From the NCBI GenBank assembly GCA_964555565.1, contig CAZKTF010000102.1, positions 1-12,256 on the forward strand: a DNA stretch of 12,256 nucleotides, given 5' to 3'. Positions 6,635 through 12,256 of the stretch are shown here, piece by piece (position 1 is the first letter of the stretch; each line of letters opens with the position of its first letter). The position numbers were made by a program, and so were the translations under genes. The notes under the pieces were generated by a model. It was not told the origin of the DNA. It made no database searches and saw nothing but the letters and a program-made list of their open reading frames with translations. This stretch comes from CAZKTF01 sp964555565. GTDB lineage: Bacteria; Planctomycetota; JAJSAM01; JAKLKS01.

Positions 6635-8858
6635 CCCCGTGAGCGAACCCGCGCCCTCGAAGGCCTTCGACCGGCTCCACGAGAAGGTCCGGCGATGGGT
6701 CTGGCAACAGGGCTGGACGCAACTCCGCGACGTGCAGGAGGCGGCCGTCGCTCCCCTCCTCGAAGGGAAGAGGGATGTGATCCTCGCCGCGCAGACCGCG
6801 AGCGGGAAGACCGAGGCCGCTTTCCTCCCCATCGTGTCCTGGCTCCTCACGGACGAAGGGCCCGGGGTTCGCGTTGTCTACGTGGGTCCGCTCAAGGCCC
6901 TCATCAACGACCAGTTCGAACGGCTCGATCGGCTGTGCGAACACCTGGAGATCCCCGTGCACCGCTGGCACGGAGACGTCGAGGGCGGCCGCAAGAAGGA
7001 GGTGCTCGCGGAGCCCTCGGGGATCCTCCTCATCACGCCGGAGTCGCTGGAAGCCCTCTTCGTGATCCACGGCCCCCGGCTCGGCGCGGTGTTCGCCGGC
7101 CTTCGCTACGCCGTCATCGACGAGCTGCACTCCTTCATCGGGACGGAGCGTGGGAGGCAGCTCCAGTCGCTGCTCCACCGGCTCGAGCTCGTCCTCCGTC
7201 GGCGCGTGGTCCGGGTCGGCCTGAGCGCGACGCTCGGGGACATGAGTCTCGCGGCGGAGTTCCTCCGGCCGGGGCGGGGGGAAGAGGTCCACCTCCTCGA
7301 GGCCGTGGGAGAGGGGCAGGAGCTCCGGCTCCAGGTGCGCGGGTACCGCACAACGCCCCCCGACCCGGAGGCACCGATCGATGCCGAGGATGCCGGCGGT
7401 GACGAGATCGCTATCGCCGGGCATCTGTTCAAGACGCTCCGTGGGACGAGCAACCTCGTCTTCGCCAACAGCAGGAACCGTGTCGAGAGTCTCTCCGATC
7501 ACCTCCGCGACCTGTGCGAACGCCAGCGCTTGCCGAACGAGTTTTTCCCGCACCACGGGAGCCTCTCGAAGGACCTGCGGGAGGATGTCGAGCGGATGCT
7601 CAAGGAGGGGATCCGGCCCACGACCGCCGTATGCACGAGCACGCTGGAGATGGGCATCGACATCGGGCCCGTGTCGAGCGTCGCCCAGGTGGGGACGCCT
7701 CCTTCGGTCGCGAGCCTCCGCCAGAGGCTGGGGCGCTCGGGGCGTCGCGGGGAGCCGGCCGTCCTCCGCGCCTACATCCGGGAGGAGGAGGTCACGCCCG
7801 CGACGCATCCCCAGGACCGGCTGCGCGCGGAGCTGGTCCAGACCATCGCGATGGTGGAACTCCTCCTGGCCCGCTGGTGCGAGCCTCCGGCTGCGGGGGC
7901 GCTCCACCTCTCGACTCTCGTCCAGCAACTCCTGTCGCTCATCGCCCAGTTCGGGGGGGTGCTGGCTCTCGACGCTTGGAGGGCCCTCTGCGAGAGCGGG
8001 CCCTTCGCCGGAGTGGACCAGGCGATGTTCGCGGACCTGCTGCGCGCGCTGGCGGAGAAGGACGTGCTCACCCAGACCTCGGACGAGACCCTGACGCTGG
8101 GCATCGTCGGGGAGCGCATCGTGGGTCACTACTCGTTCTACGCCGCCTTCACCTCACCCGAGGAGTTCCGCCTCGTTCACGCAGGAAGGACCCTGGGGTC
8201 GCTCCCGATCGCCTTCCCGGTCACGCAGGGCACCTTCCTCATCTTCGCCGGTCGGCGGTGGAGGGTGACCTCCGTCGATGTCGAACATCGAGTCATCGAC
8301 CTCGTGCCTGCCCCCGGGGGCAGGGCTCCCCTGTTCGGAGGCAGCCGCGCGTCCGTCCATGACCGAGTGCGCGAGGAGATGCCACGGATCTACGGGGGAA
8401 GCGAGGTCCCAGCCTACCTCGACCCCGTGGCTCAGGACCTGCTCGCGGAGGCCCGGAAGGACTTCCACGCCCTCGGCCTCGACCGCCGCTCGATCCTCGA
8501 GTGCGGAGGAACCACGCTCCTCTTCCCCTGGCGCGGCGACCGCGCGATGAACACCCTTCGCATCCTCCTCGAGTCGGAAGACCTCGACGTGAGCCACGAC
8601 GGGATTGCCCTCTCCGTCATGAGCGCCCCCGCGGAGGAAGTCAGGACCCATCTCGTGGCTCTTCTCGATGGCGAACTCCCCTCCGCCCGGATCCTCGCCG
8701 CGAAGGTCGAGAACAAGCGTCGCGAGAAGTACGACGGCCTTCTCCCCGTTCCCGCGCTCTGCGCTGACTACGCCTCGAGAGACCTGGATCTTGATGGAGC
8801 TCTGCTGGCGGTCGAGGCGCTGCTCGGGCGGGGACGAGTGGGCAGGTCAAGCTCGTGA
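6609..8858 (+). CDS. sngC: Shango system helicase SngC (Lhr-like DEAD/DEAH superfamily 2 helicase)
   Basis: The product is 749 residues, with ATG at 6609 and GGGGGA five bases upstream. A GTG at 6639, just after the sngB stop, has no such site and is less likely. Helicase motifs in order are: a Q-motif-like LRDVQ near 39; Walker A AQTASGKTE at 61-69; PLKAL motif Ia; TPESLEAL motif Ib; DELH motif II at 171-174; SAT at 206-208; and motif VI QRLGRSGRRG at 372-381. The DELH box and long C-terminal region (about 400-749) match Lhr-type and BREX BrxHI helicases. Every catalytic motif is intact, so it should be an ATP-driven nucleic-acid translocase or helicase in the cytoplasm. Overlapping genes imply translational coupling and roughly matched expression of the three Shango proteins. 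Confidence 0.92.
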   Translation: MTSPPSASDPVSEPAPSKAFDRLHEKVRRWVWQQGWTQLRDVQEAAVAPLLEGKRDVILAAQTASGKTEAAFLPIVSWLLTDEGPGVRVVYVGPLKALINDQFERLDRLCEHLEIPVHRWHGDVEGGRKKEVLAEPSGILLITPESLEALFVIHGPRLGAVFAGLRYAVIDELHSFIGTERGRQLQSLLHRLELVLRRRVVRVGLSATLGDMSLAAEFLRPGRGEEVHLLEAVGEGQELRLQVRGYRTTPPDPEAPIDAEDAGGDEIAIAGHLFKTLRGTSNLVFANSRNRVESLSDHLRDLCERQRLPNEFFPHHGSLSKDLREDVERMLKEGIRPTTAVCTSTLEMGIDIGPVSSVAQVGTPPSVASLRQRLGRSGRRGEPAVLRAYIREEEVTPATHPQDRLRAELVQTIAMVELLLARWCEPPAAGALHLSTLVQQLLSLIAQFGGVLALDAWRALCESGPFAGVDQAMFADLLRALAEKDVLTQTSDETLTLGIVGERIVGHYSFYAAFTSPEEFRLVHAGRTLGSLPIAFPVTQGTFLIFAGRRWRVTSVDVEHRVIDLVPAPGGRAPLFGGSRASVHDRVREEMPRIYGGSEVPAYLDPVAQDLLAEARKDFHALGLDRRSILECGGTTLLFPWRGDRAMNTLRILLESEDLDVSHDGIALSVMSAPAEEVRTHLVALLDGELPSARILAAKVENKRREKYDGLLPVPALCADYASRDLDLDGALLAVEALLGRGRVGRSSS

Positions 8859-9052
8859 CCAAGTCCGCCGTGCCCGCGGGCTCGGTCGCTGCCTCACGCT
8901 TCGCCGGGGGGGTGGAGCCTGGAGAGCCACAGGGAATCCCGTTGGAGATGTGGGCCGAGGACTCGGAGGGAGCGATCGCCGGAGACATCCTCGAAGATGC
9001 GTTCCGGCTCGACGAGTACGACCAGGCGATGATCCTCCTCTCGCTACCGTGA
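8855..9052 (+). CDS. Small acidic protein coupled to sngC, unknown function
   Basis: The product is 65 residues. A GTG start overlaps the sngC stop in a GTGA arrangement, with a modest GGCAGG about ten bases upstream. The N-terminus is Ala/Gly/Pro-rich; the second half (from LEMWAEDSEG to YDQAMILLSLP) is strongly acidic and looks amphipathic-helical. About 55 of 66 codons end in G or C, as in the flanking real genes, which favours true coding. No family is recognised. By position it could be an extra Shango component, a small partner of DarT, or a remnant: an open frame in another phase (9033-9155) follows and runs into darT, which would also fit a frameshifted older gene. Confidence 0.45.
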   Translation: MTKSAVPAGSVAASRFAGGVEPGEPQGIPLEMWAEDSEGAIAGDILEDAFRLDEYDQAMILLSLP

Positions 9053-9155
9053 TGACCATGTCAGCGAGGTGGAGTGGCCGCGAGAGTCCCCAGCGGCCTG
9101 GATCAAGCTCTTGGTACCCTGCGATGGTGTCCAGGCCCAACGGCGGCCGAGATTC

Positions 9156-9803
9156 GTGACCGCGCCCCCTGCTCAGCCGAGGGTCTACCACATTACCCAC
9201 ATCGACAACCTGCCGTCCATCGTGGCGGATCGGGCCATCCTCTCCGACTCCACCATGGCCGCGAGGGGTGGGCGGGCGACGGTCGTCGGCATGCCCAAGC
9301 TCAAGGAACGGTGCTTCCATCTCCCGGTGGGCTGCCACCCTGGGACCGTGGTAGCTGACTACGCCCGCTTCTACTTCTGCCCGCGGTCCATCATGCTCTA
9401 TGTCGTCTACCGGGCAAACCATGAGGAGCTGGCCTACCGCGGCGGGCAAGATCCGATCGTCCACCTTGAGTTCGACTGTCATGAGGTCGTCGAGTGGGCA
9501 GAGAACAACGGTCGCAGGTGGGCATTCACGGTCTCAAATGCGACCGCCCGCTACGCCCCGTTCTGTGCCCGACTCGAGGACCTAGGTCAGGTGAACTGGC
9601 CCGCGGTCGCTGCAACGGAGTGGGCAGACCCGGTCGTGAAGGAAGGCAAGCAGGCCGAGTTCCTGGTTGAGGAGAGCCTGCCCTGGGAACTCGTCTCGCG
9701 CGTCGGGGTCCGATCGGAGGCCATCGCGGCTCGGGCGCGGACGGCCATCGCCAGGGCTGGGCACCGTCCCGAGGTGGCCGTCCTCCCCGACTGGTACTAT
9801 TGA
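9156..9803 (+). CDS. darT: DarT, DNA ADP-ribosyltransferase toxin
   Basis: The product is 215 residues from the GTG at 9156, close to the length of known DarT proteins. DarT2-type enzymes transfer ADP-ribose from NAD to thymidine in single-stranded DNA and block replication. Visible family features are HITHIDNL at 12-19 (NAD site), an Arg-containing stretch KLKERC around 48-53, YFCPRSIMLY at 73-82, QAEFLVEE with Glu168 as the likely catalytic glutamate, and the family-typical C-terminal DWYY. The order and wording match Thermus DarT closely, so the enzyme looks active and of the thymidine-modifying type. The frame is open further upstream with a GTG at 9069 (29 extra residues), but no clear Shine-Dalgarno sequence decides between them; family length favours 9156. 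Its stop abuts the antitoxin gene. Confidence 0.88.
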   Translation: MTAPPAQPRVYHITHIDNLPSIVADRAILSDSTMAARGGRATVVGMPKLKERCFHLPVGCHPGTVVADYARFYFCPRSIMLYVVYRANHEELAYRGGQDPIVHLEFDCHEVVEWAENNGRRWAFTVSNATARYAPFCARLEDLGQVNWPAVAATEWADPVVKEGKQAEFLVEESLPWELVSRVGVRSEAIAARARTAIARAGHRPEVAVLPDWYY

Positions 9804-9820
9804 GCATGGAGCCAGGCGCC

Positions 9821-10882
9821 ATGATCGAGTTAGCTCGCGGCGACATCCTCGGGTCCGGGGCCGAGGCCCTGGTCAACACCGTGAACTGCCAAGGGTTCAT
9901 GGGACGGGGCATTGCCCAGCAGTTCAAGAGGACGTTCCCGGAGAACTTCAGGGCCTACGAGGCCGCCTGCAAGCGCGGCGCGGTGCAGGCCGGCCGAATG
10001 CTCGTCTTCAGGACCGGGACCTTTACCAACCCCCGCTTCATCATCAACTTCCCCACCAAACGGACCTGGCGAGGGAAGAGCAGGCTGGCCGACATCGAGG
10101 CGGGCCTGCAGTCCCTCGTGGTGGAAGTCAGTCGTCTGGGGATCCGGTCGATCGCGGTCCCCCCTCTCGGTTGTGGTCTCGGCGGGCTCTCGTGGTCCAC
10201 GGTGAGGCTGCGCATCGAGGCGGTGCTTGGCGAACTGGCCGGGGTGCGGGTCATCGTGTTCGAGCCGATGGGAGCGCCGGCTGTGGGCAAGATGGCGAAG
10301 ACCAAGGAAGTCCCGCAGATGACCCCCGGCCGAGCGGTGCTCGTGACCTTGATGCATCGGTATCTCGGGGGGCTGATGGACCCCTTTGTCTCGCTCCTAG
10401 AGGTCCACAAGCTCCTGTACTTCTCCCAAGAGGCCGGCGAGAAACTCCGGTTGAACTTCAAGAAGGCGACCTACGGTCCCTACGCCGAGAACCTTCGCCA
10501 TCTCCTCCTCCGCGTGGAGGGCCACTTCATCACCGGCTACAAGGATGGCGGCGATGATCCCCTCAAGCAGCTCACGCTGGCCCCAGACGCAATCCAGAAG
10601 GCCCGGACCTACCTCAAGGACCACCCCGCGGCCCGAGATCGCTTCGATCGTGTGGCCGACCTCGTCGAGGGCTTCGAGACTCCGTTCGGGATGGAGCTCC
10701 TCGCCACCGTGCACTGGGTCGCCACCCGAGAGGGGGCGGACAGCGCGGATGCCGCGGTCACGGCCGTCCACGTATGGAGCGAGCGGAAGGGGATCTTCTC
10801 CGAGAGGCAGGTCCGGCTTGCGTGGGACGTACTCTCCTCCAAGGGGTGGCTGCAGGTCGGGTCGCCTGCACACAGCAGTTGA
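9821..10882 (+). CDS. darG: DarG, macrodomain antitoxin that removes ADP-ribose from DNA
   Basis: The product is 353 residues from the ATG at 9821, which has GGAG nine bases upstream and gives the family-typical MIELARGDIL start. An ATG at 9806 and a TTG at 9800 that overlaps the darT stop are in frame and possible. Residues 1-150 form the macrodomain: NTVNCQGFMGRGIAQQFK at 19-36, PTK with Lys80 as the likely catalytic lysine, and PPLGCGLGGL at 114-123. Residues about 165-353 are the DarG C-terminal domain (LLEVHKLLYFSQ, YGPYAENLRHLL), which in characterised systems binds DarT directly. Both activities therefore appear intact, hydrolysing the DNA adduct and sequestering the toxin in the cytoplasm. 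Length equals that of known DarG proteins. Confidence 0.93.
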   Translation: MIELARGDILGSGAEALVNTVNCQGFMGRGIAQQFKRTFPENFRAYEAACKRGAVQAGRMLVFRTGTFTNPRFIINFPTKRTWRGKSRLADIEAGLQSLVVEVSRLGIRSIAVPPLGCGLGGLSWSTVRLRIEAVLGELAGVRVIVFEPMGAPAVGKMAKTKEVPQMTPGRAVLVTLMHRYLGGLMDPFVSLLEVHKLLYFSQEAGEKLRLNFKKATYGPYAENLRHLLLRVEGHFITGYKDGGDDPLKQLTLAPDAIQKARTYLKDHPAARDRFDRVADLVEGFETPFGMELLATVHWVATREGADSADAAVTAVHVWSERKGIFSERQVRLAWDVLSSKGWLQVGSPAHSS

Positions 10883-11035
10883 GCCTTGTAGATCCAAGTC
10901 GATCCTCCTGGACGCGCCGTCGCGGCCGGGGCTTGTCAGACCGTTGCCTGCATTTGGACCGGAACTCCCCGCTGCGGTGAGGGACCGCATCGGCTGAACC
11001 ATCCGCGCCCGGGGCTACGCTTGATCCCCGAGACC
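10883..11035. other. Non-coding spacer after darG
   Basis: These 153 bases lie between the darG stop and the sigma-factor fragment. No T-run terminator is seen. Short complementary stretches (CGGGG and CCCCG around 11010-11030) flank a CTACGCTTGAT core just before the sigma fragment start and may be the remains of its promoter region. No coding potential is evident. Confidence 0.4.
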
Positions 11036-11197
11036 ATGGAAGCCCCGGTGCCGCCTGTCCCCCTGGACCAACTGCTCGCCCACCGCGAGTGGGTGCGGCG
11101 GATGGCGCGGGCGCTGGTGGGGGATGAGAACCTCGCCGACGACCTGGAGCAGGACGTCTGGATGGACGCGCTCGAGAGGTCCCGCGCTCAGCCCTGA
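11036..11197 (+). pseudogene. Truncated ECF-type RNA polymerase sigma factor (region 2 fragment)
   Basis: A 53-codon frame starts at the ATG at 11036. Residues about 11-47 (DQLLAHREWVRRMARALV, then GDENLADDLEQDVWMDALE) carry the sigma region 2 pattern: a helix with paired Arg residues, then the ADDLEQDVW core-binding and promoter-melting motif of ECF sigma factors. A complete protein needs about 160 or more residues with region 4; here the frame ends at TGA after ALERSRAQP, and no frame downstream resumes sigma sequence. It is probably a 3'-deleted remnant and not a functional regulator. The break falls between the defence genes and the next host genes. Confidence 0.7.
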
Positions 11198-11206
11198 CGT
11201 TCCGTG

Positions 11207-11223
11207 GTCTCCGGGGAGGAGAC
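11207..11223. repeat. Short inverted repeat after the sigma remnant
   Basis: GTCTCC and GGAGAC form a 6-bp perfect stem around a GGGGA loop, ten bases after the sigma fragment stop. No T-run follows, so termination is uncertain. It may be a weak terminator or a leftover from the rearrangement that shortened the sigma gene. Confidence 0.3.
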
Positions 11224-11250
11224 ACCGGCGGGTCCTCTCGGGGGCTCGCG

Positions 11251-11287
11251 TACCCCGGTGATCCTGTCCCCCCTGGTGTCCCCCGGT
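11251..11287. repeat. C-rich imperfect repeat in non-coding DNA
   Basis: Within 11198-11343, which has no supported gene, this stretch holds two related copies built on GGTG(atcct)GTCCCC: CCGGTGATCCTGTCCCC and CTGGTGTCCCCCGG. The outer edges are TACCCCGG and CCCCGGTA. It resembles the kind of short GC-rich element left by small mobile elements, but nothing can be named. Confidence 0.3.
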
Positions 11288-11343
11288 AGGGCGCGATCTG
11301 CCGCAGGGACCGCGGAGGCGGCCGCGCGACGCCGAGGGCGCGG

Positions 11344-11979
11344 CTACTCGTCGGGACCGCGGTGGGAGACGTCCTGCTCATCGACCCAGTCCTCTTCTTC
11401 CCAGGTCATGCCCTTGCGCCCGGGCACCTTGCGCGTGGGGCCCGCCTTGTAGAGGGCGCAGGAGCGCGGTCCGTAGCAGAAGGTCTCCCGGCGATGGCGC
11501 CGTCGCCCGGGGTTCCACGGGTCGATGATCATCTCCACGGCCATGAGGCATCCCCACCGGCAGCTCGCGCACTTCCCCTCGTAGACGCGCGCGTCCAGCC
11601 GCCGATGGCCCCGCTCGCGATAGACGGACAGCGCCGGCGGCACCCCGTGCCAGGGCGGCGGGGTCTCCGCGGCCGCGCCCGCGCGACCGAGCACCTCGAG
11701 CCGGCTCACCTTGTAGAGCTCGGCAGACTCCGTGCGGGGGTCCGCGACCGGTAGACCCTCGCCCCGGACCTCGTCGCCGACCCGGAAGGCGTGCTTCGCG
11801 TGGGCCGCCTCGCCCACGGCGACCAGGAACTTCCGCTCCTCCTGCCCGACGCGGCCGCGCACGCGGAGGACGTAGCCCAGGTAGGAGTGCGTGCGCTCGT
11901 CGTAGGACCGCGTTATCCGGATCCGCGGCTGGACCGAGGTCAGCACGCCGCCCCAGGCGACCTTCCCCGGGCCGGTCAT
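11344..11979 (-). CDS. Conserved-looking protein with a beta-rich N-terminus and a Cys cluster, function unknown
   Basis: The product is 211 residues. The ATG at 11979-11977 overlaps the stop of the upstream gene (ATGA) and has GGGGAGG four to five bases before it; the open frame extends much further upstream but only into low-complexity sequence overlapping that gene. Residues about 15-97 look like a small beta barrel, possibly OB-like (SYLGYVLRVRG, KFLVAVGEAAHAKHAF, RVGDEVRGEGLPV). After a proline-rich linker, residues 130-185 hold C137-x2-C140-x3-C144 and C168-x5-C174 in the segment FCYGPRSCALY, a likely zinc or iron-sulphur site. The tail is acidic. Coupling to a SWIM zinc-finger-like gene suggests a shared, probably nucleic-acid-related role; that is inference. 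Confidence 0.75.
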   Translation of the reverse strand: MTGPGKVAWGGVLTSVQPRIRITRSYDERTHSYLGYVLRVRGRVGQEERKFLVAVGEAAHAKHAFRVGDEVRGEGLPVADPRTESAELYKVSRLEVLGRAGAAAETPPPWHGVPPALSVYRERGHRRLDARVYEGKCASCRWGCLMAVEMIIDPWNPGRRRHRRETFCYGPRSCALYKAGPTRKVPGRKGMTWEEEDWVDEQDVSHRGPDE

Positions 11980-12256
11980 TCCGCCTCCCCGGGATTCGCC
12001 CCCGCCTCTCCCCGGACCCAACGGCCGCGCGCGCGGTCGAGGAAGGAGGGCTCGCGGCTCGGCCCGTGGCCCGCGAGGAGCCTCTCGAACCCGGGCATGA
12101 AGCCCACCTTGCGCCCATGCGCCGCGCGGACCTCCGCGACCACCGACTCCCACCCGTCGCCAGGGCCGGCGTGTCCGTAGCAGTCCCTGGCCCTCTCGAA
12201 GTGCCCGAGCGCAGCCGCGTAGTACTTGCTCTTCTTCGCGTGGAGGATGCGCATCC
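11976..12256 (-). CDS. C-terminal end of a probable SWIM zinc-finger family protein (partial)
   Basis: The frame is open to the right edge and ends at TGA 11978-11976, so the first part of the gene lies outside the window; the ATG near 12254 is probably internal. The visible 92 residues begin with AKKSKYYAAALGHFERARDCY, then WESVVAEVRAAHGRK and GFMPGFERLLAG. This helical tail, with an ERARDCY helix and a GFMPGFE motif, is what I associate with the C-terminus of bacterial SWIM zinc-finger proteins, which are usually several hundred residues long. The Cys/His SWIM motif itself is outside the window, so the call depends on tail similarity alone. It is the first gene of a two-gene coupled unit with the Cys-cluster protein. 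Confidence 0.6.
   Translation of the reverse strand, partial: MRILHAKKSKYYAAALGHFERARDCYGHAGPGDGWESVVAEVRAAHGRKVGFMPGFERLLAGHGPSREPSFLDRARGRWVRGEAGANPGEAE

Noticed and set aside
5066..8129. Long minus-strand open frames opposite sngB and sngC (5066-6850 and 6426-8129)
   Set aside because: They overlap each other and mirror genes with intact Walker and helicase motifs. The products are repetitive and charged with no family signal.
1761..8858. Calling the three-gene locus a BREX system because of the BrxD-like ATPase and BrxHI-like helicase
   Set aside because: No PglX methyltransferase, PglZ phosphatase or large BrxC is present, and the TerB_N/TerB_C protein points to Shango.
11980..12153. 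A 58-residue N-terminal extension of the Cys-cluster protein
   Set aside because: The extension is Gly/Arg/Pro-rich and lies wholly inside the upstream gene, while the ATG at 11979 has a strong Shine-Dalgarno sequence and an ATGA overlap.
1..12256. CRISPR arrays, tRNA or rRNA genes and full insertion sequences
   Set aside because: No regularly spaced repeats, tRNA-like cloverleaf, rRNA motifs or transposase frames were seen in reading either strand.

Overview
The window is high-GC DNA (roughly two thirds G+C by eye, third codon positions strongly G/C) from a bacterium that makes lipoproteins, uses Shine-Dalgarno sites and packs its genes tightly. A BACON-like lipoprotein, a PA-IL-like lectin domain, a remnant ECF sigma factor and a SWIM-type zinc-finger gene would fit a large-genome environmental bacterium such as a member of Myxococcota or Planctomycetota. 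That assignment is inference, as no rRNA or taxonomic marker is present.

Layout. (1) Positions 1-1500, minus strand: a surface-protein operon. It contains a lipoprotein with two BACON-like beta-sandwich repeats, then in the same reading frame, across a single TGA, a helical segment with a PA-IL (LecA)-like domain, then the first 19 codons of a third gene that runs off the left edge. (2) Positions 1501-1760: a divergent intergenic region with a strong hairpin just before the next operon. (3) Positions 1761-8858, plus strand: three overlapping genes forming a complete Shango-type anti-phage system: sngA (TerB_N/TerB/TerB_C protein with an unusually large N-terminal part), sngB (DUF2791 P-loop ATPase of the BrxC/BrxD kind) and sngC (Lhr-like DEAD/DEAH helicase). 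(4) Positions 8855-9052: a small acidic ORF coupled to sngC. (5) Positions 9156-10882: a DarTG toxin-antitoxin pair (DNA thymidine ADP-ribosyltransferase and macrodomain antitoxin). (6) Positions 11036-11197: a truncated ECF sigma factor fragment, then a GC-rich non-coding stretch. (7) Positions 11344-12256, minus strand: a Cys-cluster protein of unknown function, translationally coupled to the C-terminal end of a protein that looks like a SWIM zinc-finger family member and runs off the right edge.

How the genes work together. The central 9 kb reads as a defence island carried in one direction. The helicase/ATPase/TerB complex would sense or process foreign DNA. DarTG would stop phage DNA replication by ADP-ribosylating DNA when its antitoxin is inactivated. 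The truncated sigma gene on the right is the kind of scar expected at an island edge, and the flanking minus-strand genes look like unrelated host genes.

The most useful points for follow-up are the in-frame TGA that cuts a BACON domain in the left operon, the extra N-terminal module of SngA, the unannotated small ORF between the two defence systems, and the sigma-factor scar.
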